Positions 34,698 to 43,296 of a stretch of 64,000 nucleotides of DNA are shown piece by piece. The stretch is taken from NCBI GenBank assembly GCA_036652735.1, contig JAVVVI010000002.1, positions 61,912 to 125,911 on the forward strand, in the 5' to 3' direction. Made by a program: the position numbers and the translations under genes. The DNA is from JAGOGN01 sp036652735 (GTDB lineage: Bacteria; Bacillota; Clostridia; Lachnospirales; Lachnospiraceae). Position 1 is the first letter of the stretch; every line of letters starts with the position of its first letter. The notes beneath the pieces were generated by a model. It had not been told where the DNA came from. It did no database searches and worked only from the letters and a program-made list of their open reading frames with translations.

Positions 34698-35792
34698 ATG
34701 GAAAAAGAAAAGATTAAAATTGGCAAAGTATTAACCTTTGCAGGTGCAGTAATTGCATTTACCATTGGTTCCGGTTTTGCCACAGGGCAGGAGATATTAC
34801 AGTATTTTACAGCATATGGCTACAAATGTATTCTTGTAGTTGCAGTTTTTCTCGTGATCTTCCTGTATACCAATTATCACTTTGCAAAAGCAGGCAATGA
34901 AGAACAGTTTGAACGAGGAAGTCAGATTTTTTCCTATTTCTGTGGAAAAAAACTTGGAACAGTATTCGATTACTTTGCAGTGATTTTCTGCTACCTCTCT
35001 TTTATTGTTATGGTTGCAGGTGCATCGGCTACCTTGAATCAACAGTATGGAATTCCACCGGCAGTAGGCGGAGCAATTCTTATGGTTGCAGCCGGGATTA
35101 CAGTAGTTGGTGGATTGAATGCAATGGTTGATGTGTTAGGAAAGGTGGGTCCCCTTATTGTAGTGTTATGTATTGCAGTAGGTGCGATTACCTTATTCCG
35201 GGACATGGGTAATATTCCGGAAGGAATTCGTTTAATGGAGTCAGGCGAGGTCAAAGTAATGGCAGCATCCTCAAACTGGTTATTCTCAGGCTGTTCATAC
35301 GGTGGATTCTGTTTACTATGGTTTGCAGGATTTATGACAGAACTTGGTAAAAAAAGTAAATTAAAAGAACTTACAACAGGAATGTTTTTAGGTACCGCAG
35401 TCATTGCAGTTGCAATTTTACTTGTTGGATTTGGGCTTATTGCAAATATTTCATCTGTATATGGCGCACAAATACCAAACCTTATTTTGACAACAAAGAT
35501 TTTACCGGCATTTTCCAGCTTCTTTGCAATTGTCATCTTAATGGGAATTTATACAACGGCGGTTCCTCTTTTGTGGACAGCATCATCAAGATTTACCAAA
35601 GAGAACAGCCCGGCGTTTAAAATTTTAACGATAGTACTTGCCATTGTTGGATTTATAGTGAGCTTAACAGTTCCATTTGACCGACTGGTAAATATTATAT
35701 ATGTACTAAACGGGTATGTAGGAGCATTACTGATTTTATTTATGATTATAAAGAATATCAGACTTGCAATTGAAAAAAGGAAGACCCGTTAA
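34698..35792 (+). CDS. YkvI-like membrane transporter of the APC type
   Basis: A 364-residue polytopic protein with about ten hydrophobic segments. The start region AVIAFTIGSGFATGQEILQYF resembles the first helix of APC-superfamily amino-acid carriers, and overall it matches the YkvI family. It lies 28 bases after the selenoprotein gene with an AGAGGGG site, clearly in the same transcript, so it may import the substrate of the GrdE/GrdB pair. Substrate unknown. Betaine carriers of the BCCT family look different, which argues against a classic betaine importer. Confidence 0.7.
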   Translation: MEKEKIKIGKVLTFAGAVIAFTIGSGFATGQEILQYFTAYGYKCILVVAVFLVIFLYTNYHFAKAGNEEQFERGSQIFSYFCGKKLGTVFDYFAVIFCYLSFIVMVAGASATLNQQYGIPPAVGGAILMVAAGITVVGGLNAMVDVLGKVGPLIVVLCIAVGAITLFRDMGNIPEGIRLMESGEVKVMAASSNWLFSGCSYGGFCLLWFAGFMTELGKKSKLKELTTGMFLGTAVIAVAILLVGFGLIANISSVYGAQIPNLILTTKILPAFSSFFAIVILMGIYTTAVPLLWTASSRFTKENSPAFKILTIVLAIVGFIVSLTVPFDRLVNIIYVLNGYVGALLILFMIIKNIRLAIEKRKTR

Positions 35793-35851
35793 TCCACCAA
35801 TTTAATTGATAAAGAAAGTCTTTCTCTTTTACGCGAACAAAGGAGGGGGGC

Positions 35852-35880
35852 TTTCTTTCCGTTGCAGTCCATGGTATAAT
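35852..35880 (+). promoter_or_regulatory. Extended -10 promoter of the TetR gene
   Basis: TATAAT (35875-35880) with TGG just upstream (extended -10) and only a weak -35 (TTTCTT, 35852-35857). A loose pairing of AAAGAAAG (35812) with CTTTCTTT (35851) may end the upstream transcript, but there is no T-run. Confidence 0.5.
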
Positions 35881-35928
35881 GAAAAACTGAGAAAATGCAT
35901 AAGATTGATAAGAGGAGTCTGACATAAT

Positions 35929-36606
35929 ATGGGAGAGATCGGTTACTTTAAAAATTTAACAAGAAAAGATTACGTGGAAAAAGCGCATGATATTATAGTG
36001 AATGAAGGAATAGAAGCAATTTCAATTCGCAGGATAGCAAAGGAGATGAATTGCAGTAGTACCTCACTTTATCATTATTTTTCCAATCTGGAAGAGCTGC
36101 TTGTGTTTGCGCAGTTGGGATTTTTGACAGATTATATTGAAAATTTACAGAGGCATGAAAAAATATGGGAAAATGTCTGGGATGTATATATTGGAATATG
36201 GGAATGTTTTGCCTTGCAGGCATTTACCACGCCTGCAGCATTTAATACCATTTTTTTTGGAACGCAGAGTAAAGAATTACCAAGTCTATTAATGGAATAT
36301 TTTGAAATGTATCCGGAAGCCATTCATACAGTAAGCCATCATTTGCAAATGATGCTGCAAGAGGGTAACTTTGCAAAAAGAGATTATTATATGGCTGTAA
36401 AATGCGCGGAAGAAGGCGTAATTTCTATGGAGAATGCAAAAAAGATGAATCGGTTGTGCGTGTATTGCTTCAAAGGAATGTTGAAAGAAGTGTTGGATGA
36501 AGGAGAGACGGATGTCTCGAAAAAGGTGGCAGAACTGGTGGATTGTGTAACGGATATTGCTTTATTTTATGGTGAAGACACCACGGGAATAAAACAAAAA
36601 TCTTAG
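35929..36606 (+). CDS. TetR/AcrR family transcriptional regulator
   Basis: 225 residues. The N-terminal helix-turn-helix (about 13-60) reads AHDIIVNEGIEAISIRRIAK then MNCSSTSLYHYFSNLEELL. The C-terminal domain is helical and unassigned, with several Cys near 190. It stands alone after the grd-like operon with its own promoter. It is the nearest regulator to the TTATCNCGATAA sites and so a candidate to bind them, but that is inference only. Confidence 0.88.
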   Translation: MGEIGYFKNLTRKDYVEKAHDIIVNEGIEAISIRRIAKEMNCSSTSLYHYFSNLEELLVFAQLGFLTDYIENLQRHEKIWENVWDVYIGIWECFALQAFTTPAAFNTIFFGTQSKELPSLLMEYFEMYPEAIHTVSHHLQMMLQEGNFAKRDYYMAVKCAEEGVISMENAKKMNRLCVYCFKGMLKEVLDEGETDVSKKVAELVDCVTDIALFYGEDTTGIKQKS

Positions 36607-36627
36607 CGTTTATCTGCGAAAAAACTA

Positions 36628-36656
36628 TTGAATTTTGCGAAAAAATGCAATATAAT
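36628..36656 (+). promoter_or_regulatory. Promoter of the chemotaxis receptor gene
   Basis: TTGAAT (36628-36633), a 17-base spacer and TATAAT (36651-36656), with AAGGAGG and the ATG at 36695 following. Confidence 0.75.
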
Positions 36657-36694
36657 AATAAATGTATCTATAAAATGAAGGAGGATCATTTATT

Positions 36695-38221
36695 ATGTAC
36701 AACAAAGCAGAAGTCAGGAAAGAGGAATTACGGGAAAAGATCGACGAAAAAATTCACAAGTTCAGTGATGAAAAACTAAGGGCAGCAAGAACAAATCTTT
36801 GTGTAATCATAAGTGTTACACTTATAGAGGCTATTATTTTACTGGGTTTTATTTCTCAGGGAGCAAAGCTAGGATATACAGTAGCTTTAACTGTACCAAT
36901 TTTTGCACTTTTTATTGGACTAATTGCCAATTGGGTGGTATATTTTATTAATAGGGAAAGTAAATTTTTGCGTTATATTATTGCAATAGGATTTTTAGTG
37001 GGGTATTGTTTTATTGTACTTACAGGTGAAAATTCTTTGGGCGTTATTTATATTTTTCCAATGCTGGTTGCAATGCTATTATATTATGACACGAAATTTA
37101 TGGCAGGTCTAAGTATTATTACGATTGTAGTGAATGGAATCTATTTATTTACCAATGCGGGAACCACAAAAGATATGGATTTACTGGTTGTTAGCTGGGT
37201 CATGGCAATTCTGTTTTGTTTTGTGCTTTGGCAGACGGGCAAATTGTTTAAAATCTATGATTTTGATACGCTGGGAAGTATTACAGTTCAAAAAGAAAAA
37301 CAGCAGCAGATGATGGACGATATTTTAGATTTAATTCGGACGGTGAAGGCAGGAACAAATGAGATTGAAAGTAATATGAATCAACTGCAGGAGTCTTCCA
37401 GTGTAGTACATAATTCTTTAAGCGAAATTGCAATCAGTACCCAGGCAACAGCGGAAAATATCCAGGAACAGACGGTAATGACAGGAAGTATTCATGAAGC
37501 AATTAATGGTACCGTTGCGCTTGCAGGTGAGATGGTTCATTTAGCAACTAATTCACAGAATGTAATAGAAGAAAGCAATGCAGTTATGCAGGAAATGAAA
37601 GAACAATCAGAGTATATTGGTGAAACAAACAAAACAGTTATGGAATCAATGCACAATTTGCAAAAAAAGACACAGGAAGTAGATTCTATTGCAAGTATGA
37701 TTTTTGAAATCTCCAGTCAGACAAATCTTTTATCATTGAATGCATCAATTGAAAGTGCAAGAGCCGGAGAAGCGGGACGAGGGTTTGCAGTGGTAGCCGA
37801 AGAGATACGTTTGCTTGCTTCCCAAACAAGAAAGCTAACCGAAGATATATCAACTTTGATTATGGATTTAAACACAAACGCAAATGGCGCAACAGAAAAT
37901 GTTGAAAAATCCATTAATGCAGCAACAAAGCAGAATGAATTAATCTTATCCGCAACCGATAATTTTGAAGGTATGAGAAAAGATATTTTGCATTTAACAG
38001 AAAATATTGATTTAGTTGATCAAAAAGTGTCTTCCCTTGCAGAATCCAATGATTCGATTGTTGAGAATATCACTCAGCTTTCAGCAAGCAGTGAAGAAGT
38101 GACTGCCAGCTCACAATCGGCAGCGGAAATTAGTAAAGAAAATAGCAGAAGTACGGAGCAGGTAAAACAAATGCTTCACGAAGTTGTGGAAAAAATGGAA
38201 GTATTTAATAAGTATTTATAA
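36695..38221 (+). CDS. Methyl-accepting chemotaxis protein with integral-membrane sensor
   Basis: 508 residues. Five to six hydrophobic segments at about 35-190 are packed with short loops, so there is no extracellular ligand domain and no clear HAMP. A long coiled-coil signalling domain follows, with the conserved hairpin tip EISSQTNLLSLNASIESARA (about 341-360) and AGRGFAVVAEEIRLLA. It would signal to CheA/CheW. The membrane-only sensor could respond to lipid, membrane or redox state. No che or flagellar genes are nearby. Confidence 0.93.
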   Translation: MYNKAEVRKEELREKIDEKIHKFSDEKLRAARTNLCVIISVTLIEAIILLGFISQGAKLGYTVALTVPIFALFIGLIANWVVYFINRESKFLRYIIAIGFLVGYCFIVLTGENSLGVIYIFPMLVAMLLYYDTKFMAGLSIITIVVNGIYLFTNAGTTKDMDLLVVSWVMAILFCFVLWQTGKLFKIYDFDTLGSITVQKEKQQQMMDDILDLIRTVKAGTNEIESNMNQLQESSSVVHNSLSEIAISTQATAENIQEQTVMTGSIHEAINGTVALAGEMVHLATNSQNVIEESNAVMQEMKEQSEYIGETNKTVMESMHNLQKKTQEVDSIASMIFEISSQTNLLSLNASIESARAGEAGRGFAVVAEEIRLLASQTRKLTEDISTLIMDLNTNANGATENVEKSINAATKQNELILSATDNFEGMRKDILHLTENIDLVDQKVSSLAESNDSIVENITQLSASSEEVTASSQSAAEISKENSRSTEQVKQMLHEVVEKMEVFNKYL

Positions 38222-38237
38222 AAATGAAGGTGTTAAA

Positions 38238-38780
38238 ATGAGTCAACGAGGTTGTGTATCACAGAAACAACAGGATACAATCAGAAAATGGCAGTTTCAG
38301 GAAAATCCGGAAGAAATGTATGAGGAAGAACAGCAGGTAAACGAAGTTTCAGAAGAATGGATGGAAGAATTGCGGGAAGAGATTCGGGAAGAATTGCAGG
38401 AGGAATTCCACAAAGAGAGAAGAGAACTGGAACAACAGGAGAAAACACTTCAGTGGGAACGCATGAATTTTAAGAGAGATCAGCAGCTATTTCAAATGAA
38501 ATGGAAGATACTTGAGGAAGAATTAAGAAAGCTTGCAGATGAAAAACAACAGCTGCAAAGAGAGTCCGATTACCATGCGGGGCAGAATGAAGCAACAATT
38601 ACGAAAGTCCGGGGAAGAGTTTTTTTTAGTGGAGTAAAGAATGAACTGACACTGAAAAAGCGATATAAGGATCTGATTAAAATTTTTCATCCGGATAATG
38701 TTGCCGGTGATACACAAGTGATTCAAGAGATTAATAAGGAATATGAAGAAATAAAAACAAGGATGAAACAGAGAGCCTGA
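38238..38780 (+). CDS. Coiled-coil protein with C-terminal J-like domain
   Basis: 180 residues from ATG 38238, 16 bases after the MCP gene; the earlier in-frame ATG at 38184 lies inside the MCP and has no ribosome site. Residues about 35-125 are Glu/Lys/Gln rich and almost certainly coiled coil. The end (about 140-178) reads LKKRYKDLIKIFHPDNVAGD then INKEYEEIKTRM, a J-domain core with the HPD tripeptide, so it may stimulate an Hsp70. The pairing with a chemoreceptor gene is unexplained. The terminator stem includes its stop codon. Confidence 0.7.
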   Translation: MSQRGCVSQKQQDTIRKWQFQENPEEMYEEEQQVNEVSEEWMEELREEIREELQEEFHKERRELEQQEKTLQWERMNFKRDQQLFQMKWKILEEELRKLADEKQQLQRESDYHAGQNEATITKVRGRVFFSGVKNELTLKKRYKDLIKIFHPDNVAGDTQVIQEINKEYEEIKTRMKQRA

Positions 38781-38800
38781 TTAGTCAGACTCTCTGTTTT
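38768..38800 (+). terminator. Terminator after the J-like gene
   Basis: ACAGAGAG pairs with CTCTCTGT and the stem continues with CTGA/TCAG after one mismatch; loop TTAG, then TTTT. It overlaps the stop codon. Confidence 0.75.
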
Positions 38801-38816
38801 AAATGGAGGAGAACCT

Positions 38817-39773
38817 ATGAAGTGGAATGAATATACAATTAAGACAGTAACAGAAGCGGAGGATCTTGTAAGTGAACTTTTAATGGAATTAGGCATTGAG
38901 GGAGTAGAAATTCTGGACAATGTTCCCTTAAGTAAAGAGGACAAAGAGGCGATGTATATTGATATTCTGCCGGAACTTCCAAAAGATGATGGGGTGGCCT
39001 ACGTGAGATTTTACTTAGAGGAAGGCAATCCGGAACAGGATTTGTATATTTTAGAACAGGTTCATCTTGGACTTGAAGAACGCAGTCAATATGCGGCTCT
39101 GGGTGAGTGCACAATAAAAAAGGGACAAACGGAGGATACAGACTGGGAAAATAACTGGAAAGAATTTTTCAAACCATTTTATCTGGACGATATATTAATT
39201 AAACCAACCTGGGAACCAATACCCAAAGAGGCTCAGGGAAAAACAGTTATTGAAATTGATCCGGGAACCTCCTTTGGAACGGGGCAGCATGAAACAACCC
39301 AGCTTTGTATTAGACAGCTGCGAAAGCATATGAATAAGGGAGACAAGGTATTGGATCTTGGCTGTGGAAGTGGTATCTTATCGGCAATTTGTCTTAAACT
39401 TGGTGCAGCACATGTTACAGGAACGGACATTGACCCCATTTGTATGAAGGCCTCCAGAGAAAACATGGTGGCAAATCAAATCAAGGAGAACCGTTATCAT
39501 TTTCTGTCAGGAAATCTTATAACGGAACCGAAATTACAAGCGGAACTTATGAATACAAACTATGATTGTATTGTTGCAAATATTCTTGCGGATGTTATTA
39601 TTCCCATGGCACCTGCAGCTTACCCGCTTTTGAAAAAAAATGGATATTTTATTACGTCCGGTATTATTGATTTTAAAGAGGAACAAGTAAAACAGGCAAT
39701 TTCAAAAGCCGGATACACAATTATGGAAATTACCCACCAGGGAGAATGGGTGAGTATTACAGCAAGAAAGTAG
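38817..39773 (+). CDS. prmA: Ribosomal protein L11 methyltransferase
   Basis: A 318-residue SAM-dependent enzyme that trimethylates L11. It has an N-terminal substrate domain (about 1-115), then the SAM domain with DPGTSFGTGQHETT, VLDLGCGSGILSAICLKLG, GTDIDP and the NILADVI motif (NPPF-like position) near 245. A TGGAGG site precedes it. It starts a tight run with rsmE, iscS and thiI. In Bacillus this gene follows dnaJ directly. Confidence 0.96.
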   Translation: MKWNEYTIKTVTEAEDLVSELLMELGIEGVEILDNVPLSKEDKEAMYIDILPELPKDDGVAYVRFYLEEGNPEQDLYILEQVHLGLEERSQYAALGECTIKKGQTEDTDWENNWKEFFKPFYLDDILIKPTWEPIPKEAQGKTVIEIDPGTSFGTGQHETTQLCIRQLRKHMNKGDKVLDLGCGSGILSAICLKLGAAHVTGTDIDPICMKASRENMVANQIKENRYHFLSGNLITEPKLQAELMNTNYDCIVANILADVIIPMAPAAYPLLKKNGYFITSGIIDFKEEQVKQAISKAGYTIMEITHQGEWVSITARK

Positions 39774-39783
39774 AGAGGGAGAA

Positions 39784-40521
39784 ATGTATCAATTTTTTAT
39801 AGAGGATAGTCAAATACTTGACAACTGTGTTACAATAGAAGGGACAGATTTTAATCATCTGAAAAATGTAATTCGGATGAAGACCGGAGAGATCTTCAGA
39901 GTCAGTGTAAAATCAGGAGAAAGTTACCTTTGCAAGTTAACTGCAATTGAGAAGGACCAGGCAAGAGGGGAGCTGCTTTCTGAAAAATCTCAGATAACGG
40001 AGCTTTCAGGAAAGATTTATCTCTTTCAAGGATTACCCAAAGGTGATAAAATGGAATGGATTATACAGAAATCAGTTGAACTTGGTGTTTTTGAAATTAT
40101 ACCGGTAGCCATGAATCACTGTGTAGTCAAATTGGATGAGAGAAAAGCAGAAGCAAAAGTAGCGAGATGGCAAACCATTGCAGAAAGTGCGGCAAAGCAG
40201 TCTAAACGAAGCCGAATACCAAGGATACAGGAAGTAATGAACTTTAAAGAGGCCTTGGAATATGGAAAAAATCTGAATGTACGTCTTGTTCCATATGAAA
40301 ATGAAGGTGGAATTTTTTCCGGCAGGCAATTCGTGCAGAGAATAAAACCAACAGATTCCGTTGGAATTTACATTGGACCCGAGGGTGGATTTTCAGAGGG
40401 TGAAATCACACAGGCAAGAGAACAAATGGATTCAATTTCATTGGGAAAAAGGATTTTGAGGACAGAGACGGCGGCAATTGCAATGCTGTCGATTTTGATG
40501 TTTCAAATGGAAGAAGATTAG
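39784..40521 (+). CDS. rsmE: 16S rRNA (uracil-1498-N3)-methyltransferase
   Basis: A 245-residue SPOUT-fold enzyme that methylates U1498 of 16S rRNA. It shows the N-terminal PUA-like part with HLKNVIRMKTGE, then FQGLPKGDKMEWIIQKSVEL and the knot motif YIGPEGGFSEGE with LGKRILRTETAA at the end, all standard for RsmE. Ten bases follow prmA. Expected cytoplasmic, ribosome-assembly related. Confidence 0.96.
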   Translation: MYQFFIEDSQILDNCVTIEGTDFNHLKNVIRMKTGEIFRVSVKSGESYLCKLTAIEKDQARGELLSEKSQITELSGKIYLFQGLPKGDKMEWIIQKSVELGVFEIIPVAMNHCVVKLDERKAEAKVARWQTIAESAAKQSKRSRIPRIQEVMNFKEALEYGKNLNVRLVPYENEGGIFSGRQFVQRIKPTDSVGIYIGPEGGFSEGEITQAREQMDSISLGKRILRTETAAIAMLSILMFQMEED

Positions 40522-40529
40522 GAGAAAAG

Positions 40530-41684
40530 ATGGAAGCATATTTGGACAATTCAGCAACTACAAAGTGTGCAGAGGAAGTGAAAGAAATTGTGGTACGTGC
40601 AATGACTGAGGATTACGGTAATCCTTCTGCCTTGCATACCAAGGGCATTGAGGCAGAACACTATATTAAAGAGGCAAAGCAGATTTTGGCAAGAACACTT
40701 AAGGTGATGGAAAAAGAGCTGGTTTTTACATCAGGGGGAACCGAGTCCAATAATCTTGCAATTATAGGCTGCGCAATGGCCAACCAAAGAAGTGGCAGGC
40801 ATATTATAACGACTGAGATTGAGCATCCATCTGTATTAAATCCCATGCATTATTTAGAGGAACTGGGATTTCGCGTCACTTATTTGAGTGTTGACAAATA
40901 CGGAGTTATTTCCCTGGATGAATTAAGAGATGCCATGGATTCTGAGACCATATTGGTATCCATGATGTATGTAAATAATGAGATTGGATCGGTACAGCCC
41001 ATTGCCCAGGCAGGAGCATTAATTAAGGAAATAAACCCCAATACCCTCTTTCATGTGGATGGAATTCAAGCATATGGAAAATATTTTATATTCCCCAAAA
41101 AGCTTGGGATTGATTTGCTGTCTGTCAGCAGTCATAAAATTCATGGTCCGAAAGGTGTTGGATTATTATATATAAAAGAACGAACCAAAATTCGCCCACA
41201 AATGTTGGGCGGCGGACAGCAGAACGATTTGCGTAGTGGAACGGAAAATGTTCCGGGTGCAGCAGGACTTGCTGTAGCAGCAGATTTAATTTATGGTGAG
41301 CTGGAACAGTATCAGGAACAACTGTATCGCTTGCGAGACGCATTTATTGCAGCACTGGAACCCCTGGGTGGTGTAACGGTGAATGGATATCTGGATCATA
41401 GAAACGCACCTCATATTGTCAGCGTAAGTTTTGAGGGGATTCAGAGTGAAGTGCTGCTTCATTCATTGGAAGAGCATCGTGTCTATGTTTCGGCAGGCAG
41501 TGCCTGTTCTTCAAAAAAATTATCAGTAAGCAGAACATTAAAGAATATTGGTCTTTCCAAAGAGCTGCTTTCCTGTACGGTTCGCTTTAGTTTTTCTGTA
41601 AGCACCACCATGGAAGAGATTGATTATGCAATTGATGTGTTAAAAGAGATTGTTCCGGTTTTAAGAAAATACACCAGACATTAG
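40530..41684 (+). CDS. Cysteine desulfurase (IscS/NifS type)
   Basis: 384 residues. It begins YLDNSATTKCAEEV, has the PLP lysine in SSHKIHGPKGVG (Lys203) and the persulfide cysteine in GSACSSKK (Cys326) on the flexible loop of group I desulfurases. It is followed by thiI, the usual partner, which takes the persulfide for s4U tRNA or thiazole synthesis. Distinct from the group II-like enzyme at 11286. Ribosome site GGAG lies eight bases after rsmE ends. Confidence 0.94.
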   Translation: MEAYLDNSATTKCAEEVKEIVVRAMTEDYGNPSALHTKGIEAEHYIKEAKQILARTLKVMEKELVFTSGGTESNNLAIIGCAMANQRSGRHIITTEIEHPSVLNPMHYLEELGFRVTYLSVDKYGVISLDELRDAMDSETILVSMMYVNNEIGSVQPIAQAGALIKEINPNTLFHVDGIQAYGKYFIFPKKLGIDLLSVSSHKIHGPKGVGLLYIKERTKIRPQMLGGGQQNDLRSGTENVPGAAGLAVAADLIYGELEQYQEQLYRLRDAFIAALEPLGGVTVNGYLDHRNAPHIVSVSFEGIQSEVLLHSLEEHRVYVSAGSACSSKKLSVSRTLKNIGLSKELLSCTVRFSFSVSTTMEEIDYAIDVLKEIVPVLRKYTRH

Positions 41685-41700
41685 GGTAGAGGAGAGATGT

Positions 41701-42882
41701 ATGTATAAAGCATTCTTAATAAAATATGGGGAAATTGGAATTAAAGGAAAAAACAGACATTTATTTGAAGATGCGTTAGTAGCTCAGATTCGCCGCGCAC
41801 TAAAACCGGCAGAGGGCGAATTTAAGGTAACAAAAGAACAGGGTCGAATTTATGCAGAAGCGTTGGGAACGTATGATTTTGATGAGGTCATCAGCTGTTT
41901 GAGCAGAGTGTTTGGCATTGTTGGAATCTGTCCGGTAGTTCAGGTGGAAGATCAGGGATTTGAACAGTTAGCGCAAGAGGTTATTGGTCATTTAAGAACG
42001 ACTTATGGGGAAGGATCTAGAACCTTTAAGGTAGAGGCAAGAAGAGCAAGAAAGAATTATCCATTGAATTCCATGGAGATTAATTCCGAGATGGGCAATC
42101 GGATTCTAAAAGAACTGCCCCAGTGGAAGGTAGACGTTCATAACCCTGAGATTAAAGTGAATGTGGAAATTCGTAATGGAATTAACATTTATTCTCAGAT
42201 TATTCCAGGACCGGGTGGAATGCCTGTAGGCACCAATGGAAAAGCAATGCTACTATTATCAGGAGGCATTGATAGTCCGGTTGCAGGCTATATGATTTCC
42301 AAACGAGGGGTGAGTCTGGAAGCTACTTATTTTCATGCACCCCCTTATACCAGCGAGAGAGCCAAACAAAAAGTCGTGGATCTGGCAAAAATTGTAGCTG
42401 CATATTCAGGACCAATTACTTTAAATGTGGTGAATTTTACAGATATACAGCTGTATATTTACGAAAAATGTCCCCATGAGGAACTTACAATTATTATGAG
42501 ACGGTATATGATGCAGATTGCGGAGCATTTTGCAACGGAAAGCAGATGTTTGGGACTGATTACCGGGGAGAGTATTGGACAGGTTGCAAGTCAGACGATG
42601 CAGTCGCTTGCAGCAACCAATGAGATTTGTTCTATGCCGGTATATCGGCCATTAATTGCCTTTGATAAGCAGGATATTATTGAGATTGCAGATAGAATTG
42701 GGACCTATGAGACCTCGATTCTACCATTTGAGGACTGTTGTACCATATTTGTGGCAAAACATCCGGTAATAAAACCAAACTTAAATATTATCAAACGTTC
42801 AGAGGAAAATTTAAGAGAAAAAATCGATGAATTAATGGAAGAGGCTTATAAAAGTGTAGAAAAAATTGTAATTGAAGCATAG
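41701..42882 (+). CDS. thiI: ThiI, tRNA 4-thiouridine synthetase / sulfurtransferase
   Basis: 393 residues: ferredoxin-like and THUMP domains (about 1-170), then the PP-loop LLLSGGIDSPVAGYM (about 184-198) and TGESIGQVASQTMQSL. The rhodanese domain of the E. coli protein is absent, as in Bacillus, where the IscS-type partner supplies persulfide. The CC pair in FEDCCTIF near 345 may serve in transfer. Last gene of the prmA run. Confidence 0.96.
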   Translation: MYKAFLIKYGEIGIKGKNRHLFEDALVAQIRRALKPAEGEFKVTKEQGRIYAEALGTYDFDEVISCLSRVFGIVGICPVVQVEDQGFEQLAQEVIGHLRTTYGEGSRTFKVEARRARKNYPLNSMEINSEMGNRILKELPQWKVDVHNPEIKVNVEIRNGINIYSQIIPGPGGMPVGTNGKAMLLLSGGIDSPVAGYMISKRGVSLEATYFHAPPYTSERAKQKVVDLAKIVAAYSGPITLNVVNFTDIQLYIYEKCPHEELTIIMRRYMMQIAEHFATESRCLGLITGESIGQVASQTMQSLAATNEICSMPVYRPLIAFDKQDIIEIADRIGTYETSILPFEDCCTIFVAKHPVIKPNLNIIKRSEENLREKIDELMEEAYKSVEKIVIEA

Positions 42883-42905
42883 AAATCATGGGTTTTTGTA
42901 TTACT

Positions 42906-42946
42906 AAAAGGATAGAACAAATGGAATCATTGGGTTCTATCCTTTC
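42906..42946. terminator. Bidirectional terminator between thiI and the HPr-like gene
   Basis: AAAGGATAGAAC (42907-42918) pairs with GTTCTATCCTTT (42934-42945). T-rich ends appear on both strands, though the T-runs are short. Confidence 0.7.
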
Positions 42947-42967
42947 AAATGATGATTCAGAGATTCT

Positions 42968-43204
42968 TTATGGTTCTACAAGGTAAGGAGTAAGTGTCTG
43001 AAGGATCTCATCCAGACCTTGTTCGGCATGGATGCTGAGCGTAAGTGGTCTGGAAAGATCCAGGCTGAATATGCCCATAATAGATTTTGCATCAATGACA
43101 TAACGGCCGGAGACTAAATCAAAGTCAAAATCGTATTGTCCAATGGAGTTTACAAAGGATTTTACTTTATCAATAGAGTTTAAAGAAATTTCAACGGTAT
43201 ACAT
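42968..43204 (-). CDS. HPr/Crh-like phosphocarrier homologue lacking the active-site histidine
   Basis: 78 residues, the size of HPr. The region YVIDAKSIMGIFSL matches the HPr stretch around the regulatory Ser46 (here Ser41), but the N-terminal active-site loop that would hold His15 reads SLNSIDKVKSF and has no His. This resembles Crh of Bacillus, which keeps Ser46 but lost His15 and acts only in catabolite repression. An AAAGGGGG site lies before the minus-strand ATG (43202-43204). Single gene on the opposite strand from its neighbours. Confidence 0.75.
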   Translation of the reverse strand: MYTVEISLNSIDKVKSFVNSIGQYDFDFDLVSGRYVIDAKSIMGIFSLDLSRPLTLSIHAEQGLDEILQTLTPYLVEP

Positions 43205-43296
43205 TGGAAAGCCCCCTTTCTACGTTTTTTTAATAATAACTTTTTTGGGAAGCAAAGTCAAGAAGGCTTGGCAGAATTAAAAATAGCGAGGATTAT

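Noticed and set aside
38184..38237. Earlier start for the J-like protein inside the MCP gene
   Set aside because: No ribosome site, and it overlaps conserved MCP sequence. ATG 38238 has a better context.
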